Notes: a model not told the origin generated them from the sequence alone. DNA of 27,435 nucleotides from Ignatzschineria sp. (GCA_030151245.1 JASLEF010000020.1:1-27435), one strand, 5' to 3'; positions 1 through 8,072 are shown, counted from the stretch's first letter. Numbers and translations are program-made.

Positions 1-119
1 TCCTAGTCGTCCCCATGGTGGGAGCCTTCTTTATTGACCTTGTGAATGTGATCGTCATTAAACTCTACTTAATGCTCCCGATCTTCCCACAAATCGTCAC
101 AGCCACAACAGGAAGTTAA
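1..119 (+). CDS. gltS: Sodium/glutamate symporter, C-terminal end (partial)
   Basis: Only the last 38 codons lie in the window, read from base 3 to the TAA at 117-119. The residues VVPMVGAFFIDLVNVIVIKL followed by YLMLPIF closely match, from memory, the C-terminal membrane segment of E. coli GltS, the inner-membrane Na+-coupled glutamate importer of the ESS family. The remaining tail (PQIVTATTGS) is slightly longer than the E. coli end. The identification rests on this short but distinctive segment. No terminator is visible in the 64 bases between the stop and the insertion sequence downstream, so the natural 3' end may have been disturbed by the insertion. Confidence 0.8.
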   Translation, partial: LVVPMVGAFFIDLVNVIVIKLYLMLPIFPQIVTATTGS

Positions 120-228
120 TCCCCTCCGTTACAAATTTAAACTCAAATTTAAATTGATATTTCGAAACAAAAAACCCGCTCCATGAACTGCACCCTAAAA
201 GTTGGACACAACTTTGGGGTGTTTTTAT

Positions 229-762
229 ATGGCGAAGTATACTTTTGATTTCAAATTAAAAGTCGTTAAATTTTATCTAAAAGGCAATGGTTATTGCTCT
301 ACCTCTGATCATTTTGGTGTTGATCAATCTGCTGTTAGAAAATGGGTTAAAGCCTATCAATATCATGGTCAATCAGGAATTCAGCCAAGAACAACAAAAC
401 GATTATATTCTGCTGAATTTAAACATTATGTATTGAAGTTTATGTCAGATCATTACTACTCTGCCCGTGAGGCTGCTTCATATTTTAATATTCCTGCGTT
501 TACATCTGTATTAGAATGGCAATCTCTGTTTGAACAAGGTGGCTTGAGTGCTCTTAAGTCACGAAAGAAAGGAAGGCCTAAAAAGATGAGACTGCCTAAG
601 AAACCTGATAATCGCACTGAACAAGCAAAGTTGATAGATCAACTTCAAGCTGAATTAGCCTATCTTCGTGCGGAGAATGATGTATTAAAAAAGTTTCAGG
701 AATTGGACGCGAAGGAAGAAGCACTCAGGCGCAAACAATCATCGCAGAAGAGCTCAAAGTAA
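229..762 (+). CDS. IS3/IS150-type transposase subunit OrfA
   Basis: OrfA is the 177-residue DNA-binding part of the transposase. It has two helix-turn-helix units: the first about residues 5-50 (YTFDFKLKVVKFY ... FGVDQSAVRKWVKAY) and the second about 60-110 (AREAASYFNIP ... VLEWQSLFEQGG). A basic stretch follows (KSRKKGRPKKMR), then a leucine-rich coiled coil (LIDQLQAELAYLRAENDVLKK) typical for multimerisation in this family. I chose the ATG at 229 because translation from MAKYTFDFK matches the family start; an in-frame TTG at 202 is too close to the IS end. A weak GGGGT lies about 9 bases upstream. The gene ends in a different frame from orfB. The slippery site at 687-693 lets ribosomes enter orfB and make the OrfAB fusion. 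Confidence 0.85.
   Translation: MAKYTFDFKLKVVKFYLKGNGYCSTSDHFGVDQSAVRKWVKAYQYHGQSGIQPRTTKRLYSAEFKHYVLKFMSDHYYSAREAASYFNIPAFTSVLEWQSLFEQGGLSALKSRKKGRPKKMRLPKKPDNRTEQAKLIDQLQAELAYLRAENDVLKKFQELDAKEEALRRKQSSQKSSK
687..693 (+). promoter_or_regulatory. Programmed -1 frameshift slippery site (A_AAA_AAG)
   Basis: The heptamer AAAAAAG is in the orfA reading phase A AAA AAG (codons at 688 and 691), the standard -1 slippery motif of IS3 elements. The orfB frame has a TGA at 678-680 and is open from 681 onward, just upstream of the heptamer. A -1 shift here joins orfA to orfB without meeting a stop. This is direct from the sequence; use in vivo is inferred from the family. Confidence 0.85.
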
Positions 763-770
763 AGCATACA

Positions 771-1589
771 TTGTCATCGTTACTGAAAATCATGAATCTA
801 GCCAAAAGCACTTATTACTATCATAAGGCAATATTGACTAAGCCTGATTCAGATGAAAGCCTTAAAACAAGGATTAGCACTATATTTCATGAGCATAAAG
901 GTCGATATGGTTATCGTCGGATCACGGCGATATTACAAAAAGATTTCCCCATTAACCATAAAAAAGTTCAAAGAATCATGCGATTACTGAATCTTAAATC
1001 TTTAGTAAGACCGAAGAAATACCAATCTTATAAAGGAAAAGTTGGGAAAATAGCGAAGAATATTTTGAAGCGTAATTTTAAGGCTCAAAAGCCCAACCAA
1101 AAATGGGTAACAGATGTTACAGAGTTTAAAGTTAACGGTGAAAAGCTGTATTTATCTCCGATTTTAGATCTATATAATCAGGAAATTATTAGCTATGAAG
1201 TTGCTAAAAACTCCAAATATGAGTTGGTGGGTAAAATGTTAAATAAGGCATTGGAGCATTTAAAGTTACATAAGAAAGGACGCAAGAAACTGATTTTACA
1301 TTCTGATCAAGGTTGGCAATACCAAATGAAACAGTACCAACAATCTTTAAAAGATCACAAAGTTAGACAAAGCATGTCACGAAAAGGCAATTGCTATGAT
1401 AATGCTGTGATTGAGAACTTCTTTGGTATTTTGAAATCAGAACTATTTCATGTGAAGAAATTTGAATCTGTCGATCAATTAGAGAAAGAGATTCATGAAT
1501 ACATCGATTATTACAATAACGATCGAATTAAGCTTAAACTAAAAGGACTGAGTCCGATAGAATATCGAAACCAGTCCTTGTCTTTATAA
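771..1589 (+). CDS. IS3/IS150-type transposase OrfB, DDE integrase core
   Basis: OrfB carries the catalytic core of the IS transposase. An N-terminal helical region (MNLAKSTYYYH) is followed by an HTH_21-like segment (HKGRYGYRRITAIL) and the rve-type RNase H fold. The DDE triad is intact: Asp in WVTDVTEFK, Asp in LHSDQGWQYQ, and Glu in NAVIENFFGILKSE. The C-terminal YYNNDRIKLKLKGLSPIEYR is also typical. The stand-alone start would be a TTG at 771, which is weak. The open frame extends upstream to 681, so the functional product is most likely the OrfAB fusion made by -1 frameshifting. At 272 residues plus the fused part the length is normal. No internal stop or deletion is visible. Confidence 0.9.
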   Translation: MSSLLKIMNLAKSTYYYHKAILTKPDSDESLKTRISTIFHEHKGRYGYRRITAILQKDFPINHKKVQRIMRLLNLKSLVRPKKYQSYKGKVGKIAKNILKRNFKAQKPNQKWVTDVTEFKVNGEKLYLSPILDLYNQEIISYEVAKNSKYELVGKMLNKALEHLKLHKKGRKKLILHSDQGWQYQMKQYQQSLKDHKVRQSMSRKGNCYDNAVIENFFGILKSELFHVKKFESVDQLEKEIHEYIDYYNNDRIKLKLKGLSPIEYRNQSLSL

Positions 1590-1623
1590 TTTATAAACAG
1601 TCCAAGTTTATGGGGTCAGTTCA

Positions 1624-2005
1624 GATTTGAGGCTTTTTTTATTGGTCGGTCAAAATTGTATTATAAGATGAACTCCTGCTAACTATTAATAAGGTTACAC
1701 ACAGGTATTAAGTCGTGCTAGAGGCTCTAAAATAGATGTTTTAAGAGTCGTCAAAATCAATATATTGTTAGTGGTTCGCTGAGATCCATTTTTGAATATT
1801 CAACACTCTCTCTATTTAAGGCTATTAGAGATAATATAATGCAAGGGGCTTGAATTTCTCTCATCATTAAAAATACTTTTAAAAGCTGATGCCAAGCGCT
1901 TAGTGACTTGGTAAGAAACTTTTTAGGCTTTGATGACGGATATGCCCGTAGTCTTTGCCAGATCATTTTTAATGAGAGATCGCGCTACATGACCGCTTGA
2001 GAAGC
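1624..2005. other. Intergenic region, no recognised gene
   Basis: This is the 382-base stretch between the right end of the insertion sequence and the stop of the dipeptidase gene. A T-tract (GGCTTTTTTTATT, 1631-1643) lies right next to the IS end. A TGGTCGGTCA motif and a TATAAG box follow near 1644-1668, possibly a promoter fragment, but no gene follows them. A 69-codon open frame on the minus strand (1757-1966) has no recognisable domain or ribosome site, and I do not accept it as a gene. The stretch may hold remnants of older insertions. Confidence 0.5.
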
Positions 2006-2932
2006 CTATTTCGGTAGATGATCGATGAAGTTTTGATGTGCAAAACCCGCGATCTCTTCATCACTATAATGGGCTTTAAGAGCTGTAATTAATTGTGGAA
2101 ACATGGAGGAATCACTTAAATTTTCAACTTTAGATTCAATACCATCAAAGTCAGAGCCAAAACCGATATTGCGAATCCCTCCTAGAGAGACAATGTGATC
2201 AATTTGAGTGATCACGTCATTGATTGTCGCATTTCCCCCTTTTTTAACAAAAGGTGGACAGAAGACGATATGAATCATGGCATCTCGAGCAATCATGGCT
2301 TTGATCTGGTCATCTGTAAGGTTTCGGCGATGATCGCAGATAGTGGTCGCATTTGAATGGCTCGCGATGGGGTATTTTGCAAGTTCCATCACATCCCAAA
2401 AACCGGCAGGGTGTAAATGAGAGACATCGACAAAGAGATCGTGATCATTACACCATTCTACCAGGCGTTTCCCAAAGTGACTTAAGCCAGCTCCGCGCGC
2501 TTCTCCAACGCCATCTGCTGCGAGATTGCCATTGTTCCATGTTAAACCAATAGAGCGAACCCCAAGTTCATATAAGATGGTCAACTTATGAAGGTCATTG
2601 CCGATGGCATCGACCCCTTCTAATGTTAAAATTGTACCAATTTCATCCTCTTTCAAGGTTGCAAGCTCAGACCATTGTCGAATCAATTTCATTTCAGGAT
2701 TTTTTGCGAGGACTTCGCTATAAAAATAATGAATTTGATCGATGACTTCCTGAAATTGGTTTGTGGAAGGTACAGAGGGATAGATAAAAATCGCAAAAGC
2801 TTGGAGTTTAACCTTACCTTGTTGCATCTTCATTAAATTTACATCAAGTTCAGCTGCATCTCTGAAGGCCAGTTTGCCTTTAGCATCTGAAAGTTTCATG
2901 AGGGCATCGCAGTGGAGATCGATAATGTTCAT
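2006..2932 (-). CDS. Membrane dipeptidase family (peptidase M19) enzyme
   Basis: This 308-residue protein is a zinc dipeptidase of the renal dipeptidase/M19 amidohydrolase family, which cleaves dipeptides including ones with a D-residue at the C-terminal side. Metal ligands are visible in order: H7 and D9 in DLHCDAL, E105 in LTLEGVDAIG, H172 in FVDVSHL, H192 in IASHSNA, and D261 in GFGSDFDGI. The HRRNLTDDQIKAM segment (201-213) is also typical. There is no signal peptide or membrane segment, so the enzyme should be cytosolic, as is usual for bacterial members. The start is the ATG at 2932 and gives the family N-terminus MNIIDLHCD. It lies 69 bases downstream of the ydfG-like gene on the same strand and may be cotranscribed with it. 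Substrate is unknown. Confidence 0.92.
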   Translation of the reverse strand: MNIIDLHCDALMKLSDAKGKLAFRDAAELDVNLMKMQQGKVKLQAFAIFIYPSVPSTNQFQEVIDQIHYFYSEVLAKNPEMKLIRQWSELATLKEDEIGTILTLEGVDAIGNDLHKLTILYELGVRSIGLTWNNGNLAADGVGEARGAGLSHFGKRLVEWCNDHDLFVDVSHLHPAGFWDVMELAKYPIASHSNATTICDHRRNLTDDQIKAMIARDAMIHIVFCPPFVKKGGNATINDVITQIDHIVSLGGIRNIGFGSDFDGIESKVENLSDSSMFPQLITALKAHYSDEEIAGFAHQNFIDHLPK

Positions 2933-3001
2933 AGAGAATCTTCTTTAATGGGAGTTTATTGTTTTGAGAGTTTTGAAATTATATGTGGAATAGAGAGATA
3001 T

Positions 3002-3757
3002 TTATTGGGGATCTTTATAAACTGTTAAGCCTGCAAAAGTCTGCATCGTAGGCATAATTTCAATACGGTTAACATTGAGATGCTTAGGTTGAGTTGTGAG
3101 CCAATAGAGAATATCCGCAATTTCTTTGCCCGTGACGGCTTCAACGTCTGCATAAACGGCAGCGGCTTTATGATCATCCCCTTTAAAACGAACATTAGAA
3201 AACTCTGTTTCACTGCAAAGTCCCGGTTCAACATTGGTGACGCGAATATTTTTACCAATGAGATCAGCGCGAAGATTTTGAGAAAAACTGGTCACAAAGG
3301 CTTTCGTCGGACCATAAACATTAGACCCGTAATAAGCATAAGTGCCGGCGGTTGAACTGATATTAATAATATAACCCTCATTTCGTGCGATCATCTGCGG
3401 CAAAATAAGATGTGTCATGTAGGTCAAGCCTCGAATATTTACATCGATCATTGTTTGTAGATCTGCGAAATCAACCTCAAAAGTTGGTTGCAGATTTAGC
3501 GCAAGTCCAGCATTGTTGATGAGAACATCAATGTGATCAAAAGGCTCTGGTAAGTTTTCGATCCCTTCTTTCAGTGAGCGAAGATCTTGCATATCTGCCG
3601 TTAGAGGATAGAAGTTTTCGCCAAGTTCTTGTTTTATCGCCATCAGTTTTTCATGACGGCGAGCAAGTCCAATAACCGTATGTCCATTTTCAATAAAGCG
3701 CTTAGCAGCTTCTAGGCCAAAACCTGCGGACGCACCCGTAATCAAAATATTCATCAT
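3002..3757 (-). CDS. ydfG: NADP-dependent 3-hydroxy acid dehydrogenase, YdfG-type SDR
   Basis: A classical short-chain dehydrogenase of 251 residues. It has the Rossmann motif TGASAGFG (7-14), NNAGLAL (81-87), the catalytic Ser135 in INISSTAG, and the YxxxK pair Y148/K152 in VYGPTKAF. The segments EPGLCSETEFSNVRFKGDD and the C-terminal IMPTMQTFAGLTV are specific to the YdfG group, which oxidises L-allo-threonine and related 3-hydroxy acids (serine, 3-hydroxyisobutyrate, 3-hydroxypropionate) with NADP+. The start is ATGATG at 3757/3754, with GGAGAA close upstream. It follows the YheS gene on the same strand, but a terminator lies between them, so it probably has its own promoter. An 8-bp inverted repeat at 3795-3816 sits in its upstream region. 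Confidence 0.9.
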   Translation of the reverse strand: MMNILITGASAGFGLEAAKRFIENGHTVIGLARRHEKLMAIKQELGENFYPLTADMQDLRSLKEGIENLPEPFDHIDVLINNAGLALNLQPTFEVDFADLQTMIDVNIRGLTYMTHLILPQMIARNEGYIINISSTAGTYAYYGSNVYGPTKAFVTSFSQNLRADLIGKNIRVTNVEPGLCSETEFSNVRFKGDDHKAAAVYADVEAVTGKEIADILYWLTTQPKHLNVNRIEIMPTMQTFAGLTVYKDPQ

Positions 3758-3794
3758 TATTCTCCACCAATATTGTTTTGAGTTCTAAGTCGCA

Positions 3795-3816
3795 AGCCCA
3801 TCAAGGATGATGGGCT
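3795..3816 (-). repeat. Inverted repeat in the ydfG upstream region
   Basis: A perfect 8-bp stem AGCCCATC / GATGGGCT with a 6-base loop lies 38 bases upstream of the ydfG start. No T-tract follows it on either transcribed strand (the A-run is on the wrong side), so it is not an intrinsic terminator. It may be an operator or a 5' mRNA hairpin of the ydfG transcript. Confidence 0.5.
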
Positions 3817-3880
3817 AAAAAAGGTTAGAAATTCATACTAGCATGAAATTTTTGTGGAAGTGATACAATTGCTCAGAAAT

Positions 3881-3908
3881 AAAAAAGCCCTGAAATTATC
3901 AGGGCTTT
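3881..3908 (-). terminator. Rho-independent terminator after the ABC-F gene
   Basis: On the minus strand AAGCCCTGA, a TAAT loop and TCAGGGCTT form a 9-bp stem followed by six T. It starts 8 bases beyond the stop of the YheS-type gene, the expected place for its terminator. Confidence 0.9.
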
Positions 3909-3915
3909 AGTGATA

Positions 3916-5844
3916 TTAGGCATCTTCAAAGAGATCATTGATCTCTTCAATTCTGCTAGAATCCTGTAGCCAATTCTCTTCTAGGTGGGCTTGTTCAGTC
4001 TCTAATTGAAGTTTCTGATCATTGAGTTGTTGGATCTCTTCGGGGGATTTTTTATCGTAAGTTGCCGGGTCTCCTAGAATTTGATCAATTTCTATAATCT
4101 TCTCTTCAAACTTTGCGATCCGCTTTTCTGCTTGTTCTGTCTCTCGCGTTAAACGGCGAAGTTCTGTTTGTAGCTCTTTTCGCTCTTCTCGTTCAATGTG
4201 GCGTTTAGGCTTGATTTCTTCTTTTTTCTCGCTTTTTGTGGGACTTTTTTTTTCAGCCCTATTTGCTTCACGGTTTTGTTCAATTAAATATTGGCGATAA
4301 TCTTCAAGGTCTCCTTTAAATTCTGTAAGTCCTTTTTTCGCCACTAAAACGAATTGATCACAGCAAAGCTCAAGAAGAGAGGCATCATGCGAGACCATTA
4401 AAACACCCCCCTCAAAGGCTTGTAAGGCGATCGCGATCGCTTCGCGCATCTCAATATCTAAATGGTTGGTGGGCTCATCGAGTAGCAGAAGATTAGGTTT
4501 TTGGAACACGATCATTGCCAGCGCTAAGCGCGCTTTCTCACCGCCGGAAAATGGCGCGATTTTTTCTAAAACTTTGTCGCCATGGAAACCAAAAGAGCCT
4601 AGAAAGTTCCGCGCTTCTTGCATGCTAGTGTTCTTATCAAGCTGTAAGATATGCCAGATAGGATCGGCATCAAGATTCAGATATTCCACTTGATGTTGGG
4701 AGAAATACCCCACACGAAGATGCTCAGAGGCAATAATGATCCCATCGGTGGGGCTATTTTCACCGGCAATCATCTTAATCAGTGTTGATTTACCTTCACC
4801 ATTTCGCCCTAAAATACCCATACGAGTCTCAGGGGTAATGGTCATATTAATTTTTTCTAAAATATTATGATGCCCATCATAACTAAAGCTCACTTCATCT
4901 AGACGAATTAATGGATCGGGTAAACGATCGGGTTTTTGGAAGCTAAAGGCGAACTCGTTTTCAGCAACGACAGGGGCAATATCTTCCAGCTTTTGAAGCG
5001 CTTTTACACGGCTTTGCGCCTGTTTTGCCTTGGTTGCTTTAGCGCTAAATCGGTCGACAAACTTTTGCAGGTGTGCTCGTACTTTTTCATTTTTTTCAAA
5101 TTGCGCTTGTTGGTGCGCAAGCTTTTCTGCTTTTAAGCGAAGAAATCCGGTGTAGTTGCCGGTGTAAGCGGTTGCTTTTTGTTGATAGAGATGAATAATA
5201 TGCGTACAGATATTATCGAGAAAGTCGCGGTCGTGAGATATGACGATTAAAATCCCCGCGTATTGTTTTAACCAATCTTCAACCCAAACAACGGTTTCAA
5301 AGTCTAAGTGGTTTGTGGGTTCATCGAGAAGCAGAATATCAGAGCGGCACATTAATGCTTTACCGATATTGAGGCGCATTCTCCAACCACCAGAGAACTC
5401 TTTAACCTGCTTGTGGTAGTCATCAGCTTTAAAACCTAGACCATCTAGAAGTTGATAAGCACGACTATCTGCACGATAGCCATCAATTTGTTCAAGGCGT
5501 GTATGAATATCACTGATTTTCATCCCATCACCTTCTTCTAAGGCGATTAACTCGTCTTGTTTAAGTTGTACTAATTCCTCATCTCCACTTAAAATATATT
5601 CAAATGCCGTCAGCTCGGTATTGGTGACTTCCTGTGCAACTTCTGCCATGACTGCATTTTTAGGAATTTGAATCTCCCCTTTATCAGGTTCAAGTCTTCC
5701 TAAAATTGTATTAAAAAGGGTCGTTTTGCCGGTACCATTTTTACCGACAAGACCAATACGCATTTTAGGAGTGACAGAAAAGCTAAAGCTATCTATTAAG
5801 ACGTTAGCATTCATGCGGACAGTGAGGCCTTGGAATTCGATCAT
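3916..5844 (-). CDS. yheS: ABC-F family ATPase, YheS type
   Basis: A 642-residue cytosolic protein with two ABC ATPase domains and no membrane segment, so it is a ribosome-associated ABC-F factor rather than a transporter. The first domain has Walker A GKNGTGKTT (34-42), signature FSGGW and Walker B LLLDEPTNHLD. The linker arm (about 240-310, including the RFSAKATKAKQAQSRVK segment) fits the P-site tRNA interaction motif of the family. The second domain has GRNGEGKST, FSGGEKARL and a second LLLDEPTNHLD. The charged C-terminus (about 530-640) is a predicted coiled coil. Order, length and wording match E. coli YheS, whose precise role in translation is not settled. The start is ATG at 5844; no strong ribosome site is visible. 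It is divergent from the SDR gene at 5922, with a shared 77-base promoter region. Confidence 0.93.
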   Translation of the reverse strand: MIEFQGLTVRMNANVLIDSFSFSVTPKMRIGLVGKNGTGKTTLFNTILGRLEPDKGEIQIPKNAVMAEVAQEVTNTELTAFEYILSGDEELVQLKQDELIALEEGDGMKISDIHTRLEQIDGYRADSRAYQLLDGLGFKADDYHKQVKEFSGGWRMRLNIGKALMCRSDILLLDEPTNHLDFETVVWVEDWLKQYAGILIVISHDRDFLDNICTHIIHLYQQKATAYTGNYTGFLRLKAEKLAHQQAQFEKNEKVRAHLQKFVDRFSAKATKAKQAQSRVKALQKLEDIAPVVAENEFAFSFQKPDRLPDPLIRLDEVSFSYDGHHNILEKINMTITPETRMGILGRNGEGKSTLIKMIAGENSPTDGIIIASEHLRVGYFSQHQVEYLNLDADPIWHILQLDKNTSMQEARNFLGSFGFHGDKVLEKIAPFSGGEKARLALAMIVFQKPNLLLLDEPTNHLDIEMREAIAIALQAFEGGVLMVSHDASLLELCCDQFVLVAKKGLTEFKGDLEDYRQYLIEQNREANRAEKKSPTKSEKKEEIKPKRHIEREERKELQTELRRLTRETEQAEKRIAKFEEKIIEIDQILGDPATYDKKSPEEIQQLNDQKLQLETEQAHLEENWLQDSSRIEEINDLFEDA

Positions 5845-5921
5845 AGCGGTGTTACTTTGTCTTTAAAATAAGTTAGAGTCAGAAATTATACCGAAAAATC
5901 AGAAAAGAATAAGGGAAGAGT

Positions 5922-6695
5922 ATGAAATTAGAAGAACAAATTGTATTAGTCACTGGTGGTAGTCGTGGGCTGGGCGCAGAAATTGTTCGTTCTTTCGCAC
6001 GGGAAGGCGCGGCAGTCGTGATTAATTATTTTAAAAATGGGCAAAAAGCCTCAGAATTAGCCACAGAAGTCGCATCATTAAATGGCGGTAAAGTATTTAC
6101 AATTGCCGGGGATATTCGCTCTAAAGAAGCAATGGAAACACTCTTTTCTACCGCGCAGGCACATTTTGGCGCCCCGATTACGACAATTGTGAATAATGCG
6201 CTGGTGGATTTTATGTTTGACCCGATTAATCGTAAAGATGCTACGAATATTGGTTGGGCAGATTTTCTCTCTCAGCTAGAGGGCGCAATCCAAGGCTCAC
6301 TCAATACGATTCAATCCGGAATGCCGGCAATGATTGAAGCGGGCTTTGGGCGCATCATTAATATAGGGACGAATCTTGTGCAAAATCCGGTGGTGGCTTA
6401 TCACGATTATAATACTGCGAAATCAGCGCTTCTATCCTTTACCCGAAATATGGCAAAAGACCTCGGTGCTAAGGGTATTACGGTAAATATGGTAAGTGGT
6501 GGATTGCTTCAAACAACGGATGCGAGTAGCGCAACATCCCCAGAAATTTTTGAGATTATTAAACAAAATACACCACTAGGGCGCGTTACAACGCCGGCAG
6601 AAGTGGCGGATACGGTACTCTACTTTGCATCGCCATGGGGGCGTGGTGTCACTGGACAAAACATCATGGTGGATGGTGGCTTAGTGATGAATTAA
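5922..6695 (+). CDS. FabG-like short-chain dehydrogenase/reductase
   Basis: A 257-residue classical SDR related to 3-oxoacyl-ACP reductases. The cofactor motif is TGGSRGLG (11-18), GDIRS is at 63-67, and the active-site Y163/K167 lies in DYNTAKSAL. The C-terminal GVTGQNIMVDGG is typical. Two key positions deviate. The residue 13 before the catalytic Tyr, normally Ser, is Thr150 in INIGTNL, and the NNAG motif reads NNAL (91-94). Thr can replace Ser in some SDRs, so activity is possible, but the true substrate is unclear. It is unlikely to be the housekeeping FabG because it is not next to fatty-acid genes. The start ATG has AAGGGAAGAG just upstream. Confidence 0.82.
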   Translation: MKLEEQIVLVTGGSRGLGAEIVRSFAREGAAVVINYFKNGQKASELATEVASLNGGKVFTIAGDIRSKEAMETLFSTAQAHFGAPITTIVNNALVDFMFDPINRKDATNIGWADFLSQLEGAIQGSLNTIQSGMPAMIEAGFGRIINIGTNLVQNPVVAYHDYNTAKSALLSFTRNMAKDLGAKGITVNMVSGGLLQTTDASSATSPEIFEIIKQNTPLGRVTTPAEVADTVLYFASPWGRGVTGQNIMVDGGLVMN

Positions 6696-6737
6696 GGCAA
6701 AGGGCGAATTATCGCGGATGAATGCTGGAGAATATTG

Positions 6738-6770
6738 AAAAAGGCTTCCGATGATAGGAAGCCTTTCTAT
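6738..6770. terminator. Bidirectional terminator between the SDR gene and folP
   Basis: A perfect 10-bp stem AAAGGCTTCC / GGAAGCCTTT with a 7-base loop lies between two converging genes. On the minus strand it is followed by five T, on the plus strand by TTTCTATTTT, so it can serve both. Confidence 0.85.
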
Positions 6771-6832
6771 TTTGCGTCTGACTTCAATATCTGTATCTGT
6801 TTTGTAATTATTCTGTGTTTATCTAATTCGTA

Positions 6833-7693
6833 TTATACGGACACTAAAGGTGAAGCCTGCTGAATCGCTTCCCACATTAAAAAGGCTTCTTTAGTCTCTT
6901 TTACATCATGTACCCGAAGAATTTTTGCTCCATGCTCGATGCTCCATAGTGCTACCGCCAGGCTGCCGGAGAGGCGCTCTTTTGCTGTTTCTACTTTGGT
7001 GATGGCGCCAATAAAACGTTTGCGAGAAACACCGATAAGATAGGGGTAGGCGGATTTTTGTGTGAGCTGTTGTAATGATTTTAATAGAGCGAGTTGGTCT
7101 GGCAAGGACTTATCAAATCCAAAGCCTGGGTCAAGAATGATACGTTCATGCGAAATACCGGCATTAAGGCATTGTGTGGCTTTGGTTTCTAGATGGTTAA
7201 AGACTGAAGTAACAACGCCACCAGAGGTTTGATAATCACCCTCTAGATGCATGCGTTCGTGATTACCGAGCATATGCATCAAAACAAGCGCAACTTCTGA
7301 ATTTTTTACGATATCGAGCGATTGTGGATCGCTCAGTGCTGTCACATCATTGATGATATCAACACCCTCATCAATCATAGTGCGCATCGTATTCGCACGG
7401 AAGGTATCAATAGAGAGCGGGATATCGAGTTTGTCTCGTAGTTTGCGAATCACAGGAAGAAGCCTTTGGGTCTCTTCATGACTGGTAATGGGGGTTGCTT
7501 TAGGATTTGTGGACTCCGCACCAATATCGAGAATATCTGCACCTTCTTCTATCATCTCATAAGCTCGATCAAGCGCTAGTGCCGGATCATAGTAATCACC
7601 GCCATCTGAGAATGAGTTAGGGGTAAGATTTAAAATTCCCATGATTTTTGGAGCAGTGAGATCGAGAGATTTTTGATTAAAGGTGATGTTCAT
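6833..7693 (-). CDS. folP: Dihydropteroate synthase
   Basis: A 286-residue TIM-barrel enzyme that joins 6-hydroxymethyl-dihydropterin pyrophosphate and p-aminobenzoate in folate synthesis; it is the sulfonamide target. Conserved elements: LNLTPNSFSDGG (21-32), D96 in SIDTF, N115 in IINDV, LDPGFGF (187-193), K225 in SRKRFIG, and R260/H262 in RVHDVKE. Two active-site loops deviate. The TPDSFSDGG loop reads TPNSFSDGG, and the usual GGESTRPG loop reads GAESTNPKA (58-66), replacing the normally invariant Arg63 with Asn and the following Gly with Lys. In the E. coli enzyme, substitutions in this loop alter sulfonamide sensitivity. The start is ATG at 7693 with only a weak ribosome site. There is no glmM next to it, unlike E. 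coli. Confidence 0.93.
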   Translation of the reverse strand: MNITFNQKSLDLTAPKIMGILNLTPNSFSDGGDYYDPALALDRAYEMIEEGADILDIGAESTNPKATPITSHEETQRLLPVIRKLRDKLDIPLSIDTFRANTMRTMIDEGVDIINDVTALSDPQSLDIVKNSEVALVLMHMLGNHERMHLEGDYQTSGGVVTSVFNHLETKATQCLNAGISHERIILDPGFGFDKSLPDQLALLKSLQQLTQKSAYPYLIGVSRKRFIGAITKVETAKERLSGSLAVALWSIEHGAKILRVHDVKETKEAFLMWEAIQQASPLVSV

Positions 7694-8012
7694 AATGCGA
7701 TTATTAGTAAAGGAGTCGTATAGAAGGTTTTATCCTACCATTTTCTAAGAAAACAGGAGCGGAAAGCAGTGATATGAGAGTAAGCTTAAGGACGAGTGCG
7801 GGATTCTATCTTTTCAAAAGCAATTTTAATAAGATCGCTGTCAGTCGATATCATGGTGTTTAAAACAGATCGTCAGATAGAGGCGGTTAAACATGCTAAA
7901 GTTTAATCATGAGATATCGCCGAATATAGGCGCTGACTACAGAATTATGTGACAGATGTTTTCGAAATAATGAGTTATCGAACAATATTAACAGCCCTGA
8001 TATTGTTTAAAT
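7694..8012. other. Intergenic region upstream of folP
   Basis: About 320 bases with no convincing gene. A 29-codon frame at 7774-7863 (plus strand) has AGGAG 14 bases upstream, too far for a normal start. An 8-bp inverted repeat AACAATAT / ATATTGTT with an 11-base loop lies at 7981-8007. The folP promoter should lie here on the minus strand, but I cannot place its boxes with confidence. Confidence 0.45.
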
Positions 8013-8043
8013 AAAAAAGATGAGCGTTAACGCTCATCTTTTT
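8013..8043. terminator. Bidirectional terminator, perfect palindrome
   Basis: A 30-bp perfect palindrome at 8014-8043, centred on GTTAAC, with GATGAGCG and CGCTCATC arms flanked by A5 and T5. It can terminate transcripts from either side. It lies 114 bases beyond the hemY stop, so it probably ends the hem operon. Confidence 0.85.
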
Positions 8044-8072
8044 AGGTCTTATAAGCCTATAACTTTATCTTT

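Larger units (their letters stand above)
184..1623 (+). mobile_element. IS3-family insertion sequence, IS150-type, complete
   Basis: The element is bounded by imperfect terminal inverted repeats. The left end starts TGAACTGCACCCTAAAAGTT at 184. The right end, read on the minus strand from 1623, starts TGAACTGACCCCATAAACTT. About 19 of the first 26 positions match. Both ends have the TG...CA termini usual for IS3 elements, and the total length of 1440 bp is normal for the group. It holds orfA and orfB in overlapping phase with a frameshift site between them. I see no target duplication: the left flank ends ..GCTCCA and the right flank starts GATTTG. The duplication is therefore either lost or the ends have recombined. 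The copy looks coding-intact and could be active. Confidence 0.88.

Noticed and set aside
1757..1966. Open frame of 69 codons on the minus strand
   Set aside because: No ribosome site, no recognisable domain, and composition like non-coding sequence; probably chance or an unrecognised remnant.
3795..3816. Terminator between yheS and ydfG
   Set aside because: The hairpin has its A/T run on the wrong side for either strand; the real terminator is at 3881-3908.
7774..7863. Short leader peptide upstream of the hem/folP intergenic region
   Set aside because: The AGGAG is 14 bases from the ATG, no gene follows in that direction, and the peptide has no recognisable pattern.
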